64,000 bases of DNA from positions 71,929-135,928 of the forward strand of contig JBFXJF010000005.1 of the NCBI GenBank assembly GCA_050175155.1, written 5' to 3'. Both the position numbers and the translations under genes were made by a program. Shown here one piece after another: positions 8,859 through 17,974 of the stretch. Under the pieces are notes generated by a model. The model did no database searches. It saw nothing but the letters and a program-made list of their open reading frames with translations, and was not told the origin of the DNA. The DNA comes from JBFXJF01 sp050175155. GTDB taxonomy: Bacteria > Bacillota > Bacilli > Tepidibacillales > Tepidibacillaceae. Each line of letters begins with the position of its first letter. Position 1 is the first letter of the stretch.

Positions 8859-11279
8859 TTATTTTCTTAGTTCCAATTGATATTTTTCTATTAATATGTT
8901 TAGAATTTTATTATATACTTCTACTACCTCTTCATCTGTTAATGTACGGTCCTGACTTCTGAAGGTTAGTGAGAATGCCAAGCTTTTCTTTCCTTCTCCA
9001 ACCTGTCCTCCCATGTAAACATCAAAAATTGATAAGTCAACTAGTAATTCACCGCCACTCTCCTTAATTGTACCAATTATTTCACTTGTTTCTAAATTTT
9101 TAGGAACAATTACAGCAATGTCACGTTGAATTGTCGGATATTTTGGTAATTGTTTATACTCGATATTTGTTTTGTTTAGTTCAAATAGTAGACTTAAATC
9201 TATTTCAAATACATAAACATTTACCAAATCATATTGATGCTGCAATTTTGGGTGAATTTGACCTATATAACCAATTTTCTTGTTATTTACTTTTATTACA
9301 GCTGTTCTACCTTGGTGATACCCCTCTATCGCTGACGCAACATAGTTCACATCTTTAATTCCTAGTTTTTTAAATAGTTCCTCTAAAATTCCCTTTACAT
9401 AGTAAAAGTCTATTGGTTCGAATGGCGTTTTCCAATACTTAGGTAGCGTTCCAGTAAACAGACCGGCTAATATTAATCTTTCGTTAGGCAAATCAGATAT
9501 CACTACCTCATCTGTAGTAAATGATGTTCCAATTTCAAAAATACGAATATCAAGATTCTGACGATTTGCATTATATTGTGCCACTTCTAAAAGATTTGAA
9601 ATCAGTTCCGTTCTTAAATATAATCTTTCCTCGCTTAAAGGGGTTAATAATTTGATAGGTTTATATTTTTGTTCATTTAAGCCCTGAATAATTCCATTAT
9701 TTTTATCTGATGTTAATGTATATGTTATAACCTCTTGCATTCCAGATGATTGTAGATACTTCTTAACTTTTCTTTTAAGTTCCTGCTTTTTGGTTAATCC
9801 CCCTTGGGTGCTAGAACTGTTTGACATAGTGATTGGAATATTGTCATATCCATAAATACGTGCAACCTCTTCTGTTAAGTCGGCCTCTATCGATATGTCA
9901 TTTCTTCTAGTTGGTACTAGGACTACTAATTTATCACCATCATCCCTAACCTCAAATCTTAACCTCCTGAAAATATCTTTCATTTCAGCTACATTTATTT
10001 GGGTTCCTAACAACTTATTAACTCCCTTTGGATCAACGATAACCATTTTAACATCCGTATTACTAACTTTATGTTCATAAATATCACTAACTACTTTCGC
10101 ACCTGCCACCTCAACCATTAACTCAGCTGCCCTATTTAATGCTAAATATACACGCTGAGGATCTATACCCTTTTCAAATCTAAGACTCGCTTCCGATCTT
10201 AACCCAAGTTTTCTTGAAGTTTTGCCGATAGAAGTGCCATTGAAAAATGCTGATTCTAGTAAAATTTGAGTAGTATCATCTGTTACCTCGCTATTTGCTC
10301 CGCCCATCACTCCAGCTATCGCTATTGGTTTTACTTTGTCAGTTATAAGTAACATTTCCTCATCAAGCTCTCTTAGTTGATTATCTAATGTAGTAATATT
10401 CTCTTTTGGATTAGCTAATCTAACCTCAATTGCAGCCTTGTCCAAATGATTAAAATCAAAAGCATGTAAAGGTTGCCCATACTCCAATAAAACATAGTTA
10501 GTTATGTCAACAATATTATTAATCGGTCTTATTCCCGAGACAATTAAACTATTTTGCAACCAGTAAGGTGATTCAGCAATTTTTACATCCTTTATTATTC
10601 TGGCAGCATAGTGATTGCAAGCTTCCGTAGCCATAATATTTATGTTTATTTCATTATCATTACTAATAGTTGTCCCCAAATTGCCCTTAGGAATTATTAT
10701 TTCCCTATCAAGTATGGCAGCTACTTCGTAAGCTACTCCAATTATACTTAAACAGTCAGCACGATTGGGAGTTAAGTCAAGTTCATAAATAATATCATCT
10801 AATCCAAGTAATTTCTTAATGTCCTCTCCTACTACAGCATCATTGTCTAAAATCAAAATCCCTTCTGAAAGTTTATTAGACAATAATTTTTTACTTAATC
10901 CAAGTTCCTCTGCTGAGCAGATCATTCCGCAAGAATCTATACCGCGCAACTTTACTTTCCCTATTTTTAATCCACTAGGAAGTAGTGCATTAAGTTTGGC
11001 AACTGCCACTTTTTGTCCCTTATCTACATTGCTTGCCCCACATATTATTTGTGAAAGCTCACTTTCTCCAATATCTACCTTACAAAGACTAAGCTTCTCC
11101 GCATTAGGATGCTTTTCCCTTTCAACTACATAACCGACAACTACTCCATCCAATTCCTTGCCCAATTGCTCTATTGCATCGACTACTACTCCGCTCTTTG
11201 TCAACTTTTCCGCTAAATCGTATGGGTCAATATCCTTTATATCAACAAACTGAGATAGCCAGTTAAAAGATACTTTCAT
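8859..11279 (-). CDS. pheT: Phenylalanine-tRNA ligase beta subunit
   Basis: The beta chain of the alpha2-beta2 enzyme that charges tRNA-Phe. At 806 residues it is full length. Visible parts: N-terminal tRNA-binding (EMAP-like) domain at about 40-150 (VVGYVVEREKHPNAEKLSLC), B3/B4 editing region at about 210-380 (GYDNIPITM follows later in B5), a catalytic-like core, and a C-terminal FDX-ACB anticodon-binding domain ending LTDEEVVEVYNKILNILIEK. It begins 13 bases after the pheS stop, with the ribosome-binding site GGGAGGT. It is controlled with pheS by the upstream T-box. Confidence 0.97.
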   Translation of the reverse strand: MKVSFNWLSQFVDIKDIDPYDLAEKLTKSGVVVDAIEQLGKELDGVVVGYVVEREKHPNAEKLSLCKVDIGESELSQIICGASNVDKGQKVAVAKLNALLPSGLKIGKVKLRGIDSCGMICSAEELGLSKKLLSNKLSEGILILDNDAVVGEDIKKLLGLDDIIYELDLTPNRADCLSIIGVAYEVAAILDREIIIPKGNLGTTISNDNEININIMATEACNHYAARIIKDVKIAESPYWLQNSLIVSGIRPINNIVDITNYVLLEYGQPLHAFDFNHLDKAAIEVRLANPKENITTLDNQLRELDEEMLLITDKVKPIAIAGVMGGANSEVTDDTTQILLESAFFNGTSIGKTSRKLGLRSEASLRFEKGIDPQRVYLALNRAAELMVEVAGAKVVSDIYEHKVSNTDVKMVIVDPKGVNKLLGTQINVAEMKDIFRRLRFEVRDDGDKLVVLVPTRRNDISIEADLTEEVARIYGYDNIPITMSNSSSTQGGLTKKQELKRKVKKYLQSSGMQEVITYTLTSDKNNGIIQGLNEQKYKPIKLLTPLSEERLYLRTELISNLLEVAQYNANRQNLDIRIFEIGTSFTTDEVVISDLPNERLILAGLFTGTLPKYWKTPFEPIDFYYVKGILEELFKKLGIKDVNYVASAIEGYHQGRTAVIKVNNKKIGYIGQIHPKLQHQYDLVNVYVFEIDLSLLFELNKTNIEYKQLPKYPTIQRDIAVIVPKNLETSEIIGTIKESGGELLVDLSIFDVYMGGQVGEGKKSLAFSLTFRSQDRTLTDEEVVEVYNKILNILIEKYQLELRK

Positions 11280-11292
11280 AACATTACCTCCC

Positions 11293-12324
11293 TTACATTA
11301 ATTTAAATTGTTCCAAAAATCTTAGATCATTTGTAAAAAAGTGACGTATATCTTCTATTCCATATTTAATCATCGTAATTCTTTCTATTCCTAACCCAAA
11401 GGCATAACCAGTATATTTGTTTGTGTCAAAACCAGAGTTTTCTAAAACCTTTGGGTGCACCATTCCAGCACCTAATATCTCAATCCAACCAGTGCCTTTA
11501 CATATCCTACACCCCTTACCTTGACAAAAACAAGAAACATCAACTTCCGCACTTGGTTCAGTAAATGGGAAAAAACTAGGACGCAAACGTATCTTAGTAT
11601 TATCACCATACATTTTTTTAGCAAAATTAAGTAATAACCCCTTTAAATCAGACATAGTTACATTTTCGTCAACTACAAGACCTTCAACCTGGGTAAATTG
11701 ATGTGAATGTGTTGCATCGTCATCATCACGACGATATACTTTGCCTGGACATATAATTTTAACCGGTCCTTCACCTTTTTTCCCCAACATAGTCCTTATC
11801 TGTACTGGTGAAGTATGAGTCCTCAATAATATTTCTTCTGTAATATAAAATGAATCGTGCATGTCCCTTGCTGGGTGCCCTTTTGGTAAATTTAACGCTT
11901 CAAAATTATAATAATCCTTCTCTACTTCAGGTCCCTCAGCAATTTCAAATCCCATACCAATAAATATATCTTCTATCTCATCTATAACTCGAGTTAAAGG
12001 ATGTGAATTACCATAAACTAATGGCATCCCAGGAAGAGTTACATCTATCGTCTCTTCTTTAATTATATGACTAATCATATCTTTTCTTATTACTTCTTCC
12101 TTACTTTTCAAAATCTCCTGGATAGATTCCCTCAATTCATTAATAAATTGACCAACCTTTGGACGTTCTTCAGGTGACAAATTACCCAAATTTCTTGATA
12201 TTTCAGTAATCGGACCTTTTTTTCCTAAATTTCTTACTTTTATCTCATTCAGGTCTTCAATATTCTCTACACCTTGAATTTCTGTAAGTATTTTTTGTTT
12301 TAGCAATTCCAGTTGTTCCTTCAT
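11293..12324 (-). CDS. pheS: Phenylalanine-tRNA ligase alpha subunit
   Basis: A 343-residue class II synthetase alpha chain: an N-terminal coiled coil (about 1-90), motif 2 with RTHTSPVQIRTM and VYRRDDDDATHSHQFTQVEG, a small zinc-like CFCQGKGCRICKGTGW loop, and motif 3 GLGIERITMIKYGIEDIR near the end. It makes phenylalanyl-adenylate and charges tRNA-Phe together with PheT. The ATG at 12322-12324 has AAAGGGGGG upstream. The leader carries a T-box terminator/antiterminator, so transcription is expected to rise when uncharged tRNA-Phe accumulates. Confidence 0.97.
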   Translation of the reverse strand: MKEQLELLKQKILTEIQGVENIEDLNEIKVRNLGKKGPITEISRNLGNLSPEERPKVGQFINELRESIQEILKSKEEVIRKDMISHIIKEETIDVTLPGMPLVYGNSHPLTRVIDEIEDIFIGMGFEIAEGPEVEKDYYNFEALNLPKGHPARDMHDSFYITEEILLRTHTSPVQIRTMLGKKGEGPVKIICPGKVYRRDDDDATHSHQFTQVEGLVVDENVTMSDLKGLLLNFAKKMYGDNTKIRLRPSFFPFTEPSAEVDVSCFCQGKGCRICKGTGWIEILGAGMVHPKVLENSGFDTNKYTGYAFGLGIERITMIKYGIEDIRHFFTNDLRFLEQFKLM

Positions 12325-12357
12325 TTTAAGCCCCCCTTTTCTTATTACCCTAAAAAC

Positions 12358-12615
12358 TAAAAAAATCTTTTACCCCAAAGGGACGAAAGACCGTGGTACC
12401 ACCCTAATATGAATATAATACTATTATATACACTCTCAGAATTTTTAACGTTAGTAACGTATTCCCCTACTTTAATTTCAGAGAATCTGCTCCAGAGTGA
12501 ACTTCTTTAAGGATATCTTAGAGATGTTTTCAGTCCCCGACATCTCCTCCCTAGAAAGATATGACCTTAATTACTCTTCTCTTTCATTGCATTTTTATTA
12601 AATTTTATTAATTAT
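12358..12615 (-). promoter_or_regulatory. T-box riboswitch leader of pheST
   Basis: Read on the minus strand, 12405-12391 carries the T-box hallmark AGGGTGGTACCACGG. It is followed directly by a terminator: TCTTTCGTCCC pairs with GGGGTAAAAGA around a TTT loop, then seven T residues. Upstream is a stem I region with an AGATGT/ACATCT hairpin and a TTC triplet (complement 12499-12501) that could be the phenylalanine specifier; this placement is tentative. The family binds the anticodon and free 3' end of uncharged tRNA and switches the terminator to an antiterminator. This accounts for almost all of the 347 gene-free bases between pheS and the next gene. Confidence 0.93.
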
Positions 12616-12622
12616 GGTAATT

Positions 12623-12651
12623 ATTATAACGGTGTATAATAAGAACTTCAA
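12623..12651 (-). promoter_or_regulatory. SigA-type promoter of the pheST T-box leader
   Basis: On the minus strand TTGAAG (12651-12646) and TATAAT (12628-12623) are separated by exactly 17 bases. The start would be near 12615, giving a leader of about 290 bases before pheS. Confidence 0.7.
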
Positions 12652-12671
12652 GCATTATTGTTAAAGCTAGA

Positions 12672-13466
12672 TTAAAAGACGTTCCTCTGTCTAAGATGTT
12701 CAAATAATATAACTGTAGTAGCCATTGCAACATTTAATGATTCAGTGTTACCGACAATTGGTATTCTCACCATTTTATTTACACTTGCTTGTCTTTCCTC
12801 TGATAAACCTCGAGCCTCGTTTCCAATTACCAAAGCCACATTATTAGTTAAATCGACATTGTAATAATCTATAGAAGCGTAAGGACTTGTTCCTATTAAG
12901 TCTATCTTCAAAGCCTTTAATTTTTCTATACTATCGTCCAAGTTATTAATTAAAATTGGGACGTGAAAGATACTTCCCATAGCAGAACGGATTACTTTGG
13001 GATTATGTAATTCAACTGTATTCTTACCAATAATAATACCACTTACACCTGCTGCTGCTGCACTTCTAATAATGGTTCCCAAATTACCTGGGTCTTGTAT
13101 TTCATCTATTAGTAATAAGACTTTGTTAACCTCATCTTTTAGTAATTCATTAAACTCCCACCGCTTTTTTTTAACTACCGCTATTATACCTTGGGGTGTT
13201 TCGGTGTCACACAATTTATTAAATACTATATTTGAAACATTAACAATCTTAATGTCATTTTGATATATTAGCTTATCTGTAAAATCAGATGGATCCTTAT
13301 CGTTATTGACAATTACTACTTCGATCTCTTGATTAGTTGTTAAAGCTTCTTCAATAAGCTTGTATCCTTCAATTATGAACCTACCCTGTTCTTCTCTTCC
13401 TTTTTTACTATTTAATTGGTACCAAAGCGAAACTCTTGGATTGTGAATTGATTCTATTAATTCCAT
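12672..13466 (-). CDS. TrmH/SpoU-family RNA 2'-O-methyltransferase (YsgA-like)
   Basis: A 264-residue SPOUT methylase. An N-terminal substrate-binding domain of about 100 residues is followed by the knotted catalytic domain with motif 1 DEIQDPGNLGTIIRSAAAAG, motif 2 ALVIGNEARGLS and motif 3 IPIVGNTESLNVAMA. It should transfer a methyl group from SAM to a ribose 2'-OH, most likely in rRNA; the exact nucleotide cannot be told. It lies upstream of pheS in the same orientation, as ysgA does in B. subtilis, and six bases behind the TrkA-type gene. Confidence 0.9.
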   Translation of the reverse strand: MELIESIHNPRVSLWYQLNSKKGREEQGRFIIEGYKLIEEALTTNQEIEVVIVNNDKDPSDFTDKLIYQNDIKIVNVSNIVFNKLCDTETPQGIIAVVKKKRWEFNELLKDEVNKVLLLIDEIQDPGNLGTIIRSAAAAGVSGIIIGKNTVELHNPKVIRSAMGSIFHVPILINNLDDSIEKLKALKIDLIGTSPYASIDYYNVDLTNNVALVIGNEARGLSEERQASVNKMVRIPIVGNTESLNVAMATTVILFEHLRQRNVF

Positions 13467-13472
13467 CTCAGG

Positions 13473-14138
13473 TTACTTCCCGTTAGATACATATTCTTCA
13501 AATTTCTTCATATCCTTATTATTACCAATAACCACCATTATGTCTCCATCCTTTATTACGTCAGAGGCGCTCGGTGCAACATTTATATGTTCGTTATTTT
13601 TTAAAGCCATAATATTACATCCATATTTTGCTCGAACATCTATCTCCCCTAAAGTTCTACCCATCATACTTTTACTGGATAGAATCTCTACAATGCTATA
13701 CTCCTCTGATAGTTCTATGTAATCTAAAATATTTGGAGTAACTAAGTTGTGGGCTACTCTAACCCCCATATCTCTTTCAGGAAAAATTACTTTAGTTGCT
13801 CCTATTTTATATAGTACCTTAGCATGTAGTTGGTTTTGAGCTTTAACTACTATAGTTTCTATTCCCAGTTCTTTTATTAAAAGGGTTGTTAATATGCTTG
13901 CTTGTATGTTATCACCAATAGCTATAACTACAACATCATAATTAGTAATACCTAGTGATTTAAGAGCACTCTCGTCAGTTGTATCCGCTTGTATAGCATG
14001 TGTTACATTGTTTAAATTATCCTGAATCTTCTCTTCATCTATATCAATCGCCAATACCTCATTGTCTAAATCATATAACTCCTTCGCAATACTGGTTCCA
14101 AACCGCCCCAACCCTATTACTGCAAATTGCTTACCCAT
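13473..14138 (-). CDS. Potassium uptake regulatory subunit (KtrA/TrkA, RCK domains)
   Basis: A 221-residue cytoplasmic RCK protein. The N-terminal Rossmann domain (about 1-120) opens with GLGRFGTSIAKEL and has acidic DIDEEKI after strand 2, as expected for NAD/ATP binding. The RCK_C domain follows (about 135-219). Such proteins form an octameric ring that gates a KtrB/TrkH channel. No channel gene is adjacent, so the partner must be elsewhere. The ATG at 14136-14138 is preceded by AGGAGG. The six-base gap to the methylase suggests cotranscription. Confidence 0.9.
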   Translation of the reverse strand: MGKQFAVIGLGRFGTSIAKELYDLDNEVLAIDIDEEKIQDNLNNVTHAIQADTTDESALKSLGITNYDVVVIAIGDNIQASILTTLLIKELGIETIVVKAQNQLHAKVLYKIGATKVIFPERDMGVRVAHNLVTPNILDYIELSEEYSIVEILSSKSMMGRTLGEIDVRAKYGCNIMALKNNEHINVAPSASDVIKDGDIMVVIGNNKDMKKFEEYVSNGK

Positions 14139-14228
14139 AGTATGCCTCCTATAGCCTAATTATTTCAAAATACATTATAGCACATTCTATTTTTTTAAAC
14201 TAATAAAACTATTTTTTTAAAATTAGGA

Positions 14229-14235
14229 CATACTA
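14229..14235 (+). promoter_or_regulatory. SigG-like -10 element upstream of sspI
   Basis: CATACTA matches the forespore sigma-G -10 consensus (CATNNTA) and lies about 43 bases before the sspI start. No convincing -35 is seen at the right spacing, so this is supported mainly by the gene's expected forespore expression. Confidence 0.45.
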
Positions 14236-14277
14236 ATTTACAGAATTCTTAGAAGAATAAGAACAGGAGGAATCCAA

Positions 14278-14481
14278 GTGGAGCTCGATTTACGTAACGC
14301 CATAATCTCAAATATTAAAGATAAATCAAAAGACCAATTAAATGACATGGTAAATGATGCTTTAAGTACCCATGATGAAAAAACATTACCTGGTTTAGGA
14401 GTTATTTTTGAGATAATATGGGAAAATAGCGACTCCCAGATTAAAGAAAACTTAATTGAAACTTTATCTAATAATATTTAA
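14278..14481 (+). CDS. sspI: Small acid-soluble spore protein I
   Basis: A 67-residue protein whose whole length follows B. subtilis SspI: MELDLRNAIISNI at the start, the invariant LPGLGVIFEIIWENSD block at about 38-53, and a LIETLSNNI end. SspI is a minor forespore-made protein of the spore core. The start is GTG at 14278 with AGGAGG seven bases upstream. A terminator follows directly. In B. subtilis sspI is next to ysgA and pheS, and the same neighbourhood is kept here with a trkA-type gene inserted. Confidence 0.93.
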   Translation: MELDLRNAIISNIKDKSKDQLNDMVNDALSTHDEKTLPGLGVIFEIIWENSDSQIKENLIETLSNNI

Positions 14482-14509
14482 AAAAGTGATGAGAAAATCA
14501 TCACTTTTT
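14481..14509. terminator. Bidirectional terminator between sspI and the M42 peptidase
   Basis: A perfect 12-base stem (AAAAAGTGATGA and TCATCACTTTTT) with a GAAAA loop. T-rich arms on both strands serve the convergent genes on each side. Confidence 0.85.
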
Positions 14510-14514
14510 ATATT

Positions 14515-15588
14515 TTAATTGTTCTTTATATCTAACACAGTTTTATTGTCTAGGCCTTTGATTATTTTCACTAATAAATTTACAATGCTTTCAAAGTCGT
14601 CCTGGTGGAAAATACCTGAATGAGTATGTATGTATCTTGTAGGAATACCAATATACAAAGATGGAACACCATTACCATATACATGAAATCTTCCTGCATC
14701 TGTCCCTCCAAATGCTAATGTTGCATATTGAAATGGAATATTTTCATCTTCGGCTATTTTAATTACGAAATCTCTTAGCCCAGTATGAGGTATCATCGAT
14801 GAATCGTACAACATTATTTGGGGACCACTTCCCAACTTACCATCCGCATCGTCAGGTTTAGCACCGGGAGTATCTCCAGCTAATCCAACATCTATCGCAA
14901 AAGCAATATCTGGTTTAACTGCGTTAACTGACGTTTGAGCTCCACGCAAGCCTACCTCCTCTTGAACAGTACCGACGCCATATATGATATTATTATGTTC
15001 AATACCTTTAAGCCTTTTAAATACTTCAATCACAACAGCACATCCGAGGCGGTTATCTAAAGCCTTAGCCATTATCAAGTTGGGGTTCTTCATTAATGTA
15101 AATTTGGAATCAGGAGTAATTGAATCACCTGGTCTTACACCATATTCCTCTGCTTCTTTCTTGTCCTTTGCACCAATATCTATAAACATTTCCTTAAAAT
15201 CCACAGGTTTTTTTCTTTCTTCCGCTTTTAATATGTGAGGAGGCTTAGAGCCGATAATCCCTAACACTTCGCCTTTACGTGTATGAATTAGCACTCTTTG
15301 TGCAAGCATAACTTGCTCCCACCAACCACCAAGAGTTTGAAATTTTATAAAACCTTCATCGGTAATTCTAGTTACCATGAAACCAACCTCATCTAGATGT
15401 CCTGCTAGTAAAACCTTTGGTCCTTCCTTTCCTTTTCTAGCAATAAGACTTCCCAAATTATCCTCATATACTTCATCAGCATATTCCTCAATATACTTCT
15501 TCATTACCTTTCTAGCAGGTCCTTCATATCCAGAAACACCTGGAACATCTGTTAATTCTCTTAGTAAATCTAAAGTAGCATCATCCAT
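14515..15588 (-). CDS. M42 family metallo-aminopeptidase (YsdC/FrvX-like)
   Basis: A 357-residue dinuclear-metal aminopeptidase of the tetrahedral TET type. Metal and catalytic residues are all visible: HLDEVGF near residue 70, DNRLGCAV near 180, EEVGLRGA near 213, AFGGTDAG near 307 and HTHSG near 330. It removes N-terminal residues from peptides in the cytoplasm; glutamyl or broader specificity cannot be decided here. The ATG at 15586-15588 has AAGGAGG upstream. It probably has its own transcript, ending at the terminator shared with sspI. Confidence 0.9.
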   Translation of the reverse strand: MDDATLDLLRELTDVPGVSGYEGPARKVMKKYIEEYADEVYEDNLGSLIARKGKEGPKVLLAGHLDEVGFMVTRITDEGFIKFQTLGGWWEQVMLAQRVLIHTRKGEVLGIIGSKPPHILKAEERKKPVDFKEMFIDIGAKDKKEAEEYGVRPGDSITPDSKFTLMKNPNLIMAKALDNRLGCAVVIEVFKRLKGIEHNNIIYGVGTVQEEVGLRGAQTSVNAVKPDIAFAIDVGLAGDTPGAKPDDADGKLGSGPQIMLYDSSMIPHTGLRDFVIKIAEDENIPFQYATLAFGGTDAGRFHVYGNGVPSLYIGIPTRYIHTHSGIFHQDDFESIVNLLVKIIKGLDNKTVLDIKNN

Positions 15589-15634
15589 AAAAATTCCTCC
15601 TTATTAAATTACTGAGCACTACTAATGTGCGAAA

Positions 15635-16783
15635 TTATTTATATTTTTTAATCCTTAACGTTTTACTTACGATAAAAGCTAATATAAATACTACTGAACT
15701 AAAGAGGGCTCCCATTTTTGCTGAACCCTGAATCTGTACATCTGTGTATGCTACATCTGCAACAAATAGCGCAACAGTTAATCCCATCGCTGCAACTACC
15801 CCTGCAAGAAATAGTTCCTTCTTACCCATAGCTGATGGAAGTGGAAATCCTAATTTTTCACTAATACTAGAGAATGTATAGATTCCTACCGTTTTACCAA
15901 CTAATAATGACGCAAGTACAATCCATGTTAAATTTCCAACCTCACTAAATTCTACACCGGCATTCGCAATCCCGAAGAAAAATAATCCAACATCAACAAA
16001 CTTTTTCCAATCATGCTCAAATTTTACCAGTGTAGATTTGTCATTTTTTACATCTTCAAATAAATGACCAATTGCCCTTTTACCATTTGGAAGGAAGGGT
16101 ATAATTACAACTAAAGATAAAGAAGGATGTAGATGAGCATTATGAAATCCAATCCAACTTAAACCACCAGCTAATATTAAATACGGCCAATAGTTTCTAA
16201 TATTTAATTTCCTAAAAATAAACGCTAAAATTACCCCAGCTAATATAACCAATAACCACATAGGTTCGAAAGGCTGTAATGGATCTGGATAAAAAATTGC
16301 TATAATTATTAATCCGATAGCATCGTCTGCAATTGCTAATAATAAAAGAAAAGAGACAGCAGGATGTTTTTCGCCAAAAACAAATTTCGCCACTAACCAA
16401 GCAAGAGCTATATCTGTAGCGGTAGGTATTGCCCAGCCATTCGTATAAACAGGACTCCCTATTAGAGAGTTTAAAATAAGAAAGACTGTAATGGGCCCTA
16501 GTACCCCACCTACCGTTGCAATAAGAGGATTTACAGCTTTCTTTATCGGGTTAAGATCTCCTCCAGGTGAGAAGCTTTGTGTTATCTCCACCGCTGCAAT
16601 TGCAAAGAAAAAAGCCATAAATATATCCTGTACCAAGAAATGGAAATTAAGACCAGCAAAAAATTCAGTATGTACAAACGCATGATAACTATCATGGTCA
16701 AGATTCGCCCAAATAAGTGCAACTACAACACCGGCTATTAAAGGCACTGAAAATTCTCGTAGCAAGTTAATTCTTCTTCTCAA
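15635..16783 (-). CDS. nhaA: Na+/H+ antiporter NhaA
   Basis: A 382-residue membrane protein with about 11-12 spans. It carries the NhaA core: TDIALAWLVAKFVFGEKHP, then LAIADDAIGLIIIAIFY, whose paired aspartates correspond to the ion-binding Asp163/Asp164 of E. coli NhaA. The C-terminal half has a GIANAGVEF segment and an MGLTVALFVADVAY segment that are also conserved. It exchanges sodium for protons and supports pH and salt homeostasis. It has its own promoter upstream, with a leader of about 55 bases. Confidence 0.93.
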   Translation of the reverse strand: MRRRINLLREFSVPLIAGVVVALIWANLDHDSYHAFVHTEFFAGLNFHFLVQDIFMAFFFAIAAVEITQSFSPGGDLNPIKKAVNPLIATVGGVLGPITVFLILNSLIGSPVYTNGWAIPTATDIALAWLVAKFVFGEKHPAVSFLLLLAIADDAIGLIIIAIFYPDPLQPFEPMWLLVILAGVILAFIFRKLNIRNYWPYLILAGGLSWIGFHNAHLHPSLSLVVIIPFLPNGKRAIGHLFEDVKNDKSTLVKFEHDWKKFVDVGLFFFGIANAGVEFSEVGNLTWIVLASLLVGKTVGIYTFSSISEKLGFPLPSAMGKKELFLAGVVAAMGLTVALFVADVAYTDVQIQGSAKMGALFSSVVFILAFIVSKTLRIKKYK

Positions 16784-16846
16784 TCATACTCCCCCTATTC
16801 TATAAGATATAATAATATTGTTATTTCTATATTTATAATATGTACT

Positions 16847-16876
16847 ATTTTATCTTAATGAAATAATTACTGTCAA
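16847..16876 (-). promoter_or_regulatory. SigA-type promoter of nhaA
   Basis: On the minus strand TTGACA (16876-16871) and TAAAAT (16852-16847) are 18 bases apart, about 63 bases before the nhaA start codon. Confidence 0.65.
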
Positions 16877-17000
16877 TTTTACAAGGGCAGTAAAATAACT
16901 TAATATATTTCTTCTTAATATTAATTTTATTTTATAATAATTAATAAATTCTGATATAGTGAACATATATATGCGCAAATATTATTAAGGGGGTTAACCA

Positions 17001-17915
17001 TTGCAAACGGACACAAATACAATTTTAACTTTTAAAGATAAAATTATGGATGTATGGTATAGTTTTTTAAATTTTGATTATTCAATTGTATTAGAAAGTA
17101 TCCTATATTCATCTTTTCAAATTATACTAACTATATTGCTGACATGGATTCTACTGAAAGGAAGAGTTAATGTTATACACAAAATATTTAGATTAACAAA
17201 AATTCATAAGCGAAAAGAGGAAACTCTTATTTCTCTTTTGTTGTCCCTAACTAGATATATAATTTTAATAATAGCAGCTATTATTGTTCTTGGGGAAGTT
17301 GGCATTGAAACAGGACCAATCTTGGCAAGTGCAGGAATATTGGGATTAGCTATTGGATTTGGAGCTCAAAATTTTGTTAAAGATATAATTTCAGGATTTT
17401 TTATTTTATTTGAGGACTGGATGCGGATAGGTGACTATGTAACAATAGGTAATGTATCTGGAACTGTTGAAGAAACAGGATTGAGAAGTACAATTATTAG
17501 AGAATGGTCAGGAAAACAGGTCCATCTATTAAATAGTTCGATTACACAACTAGTAAATTACAATCGCGATTCTATGAGACCGATAGTATCATTCAACATC
17601 CCATATGAGTATCCAACTGATATTATAAAAAAATTAATAGATGAGGCTTGTGATAAAGTCAATGAGCTTCATTTCGATCGATTACTAAAGGATTCTTTTG
17701 GTAATATAGTCGAACCAATCCAGTTATATGGTATTACTGACGTAGAAAATAATGCTTTGGGAGCTAAGTATACTATTGTTGGCTTAGTAATAGACGATGA
17801 ATACTTTTTTATGTCAAAGGAAATTAGAAGGATTACATTAGAACATTTAAGAGTTAATGATATCCAAGTAGCTTATCCAAAACGTATATATTCTAACGAT
17901 TCGCTACCCAACTAA
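17001..17915 (+). CDS. MscS family small-conductance mechanosensitive channel
   Basis: A 304-residue protein with three predicted membrane spans in the first 130 residues. The pore-lining TM3 region ILASAGILGLAIGFGAQNFVKDIISG is followed by the beta domain (GDYVTIGNVSGTVEETGLRST) and an alpha/beta vestibule. This is the MscS/YkuT architecture. It opens under membrane tension to release solutes on hypo-osmotic shock. The start is TTG at 17001 with AAGGGGG about eight bases upstream. It is convergent with the MurF-like gene. Confidence 0.92.
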   Translation: MQTDTNTILTFKDKIMDVWYSFLNFDYSIVLESILYSSFQIILTILLTWILLKGRVNVIHKIFRLTKIHKRKEETLISLLLSLTRYIILIIAAIIVLGEVGIETGPILASAGILGLAIGFGAQNFVKDIISGFFILFEDWMRIGDYVTIGNVSGTVEETGLRSTIIREWSGKQVHLLNSSITQLVNYNRDSMRPIVSFNIPYEYPTDIIKKLIDEACDKVNELHFDRLLKDSFGNIVEPIQLYGITDVENNALGAKYTIVGLVIDDEYFFMSKEIRRITLEHLRVNDIQVAYPKRIYSNDSLPN

Positions 17916-17921
17916 ATTATA

Positions 17922-17968
17922 ATTACCCCTTCTAGTATGTGGCATAATTTAACATAAGAGGGGGTAAT
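17922..17968. terminator. Possible terminator between mscS and the MurF-like gene
   Basis: ATTACCCC (17922-17929) pairs with GGGGTAAT (17961-17968) around a 31-base loop. No strong T tract follows on the plus strand, so the call is weak. Confidence 0.4.
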
Positions 17969-17974
17969 ATGATA

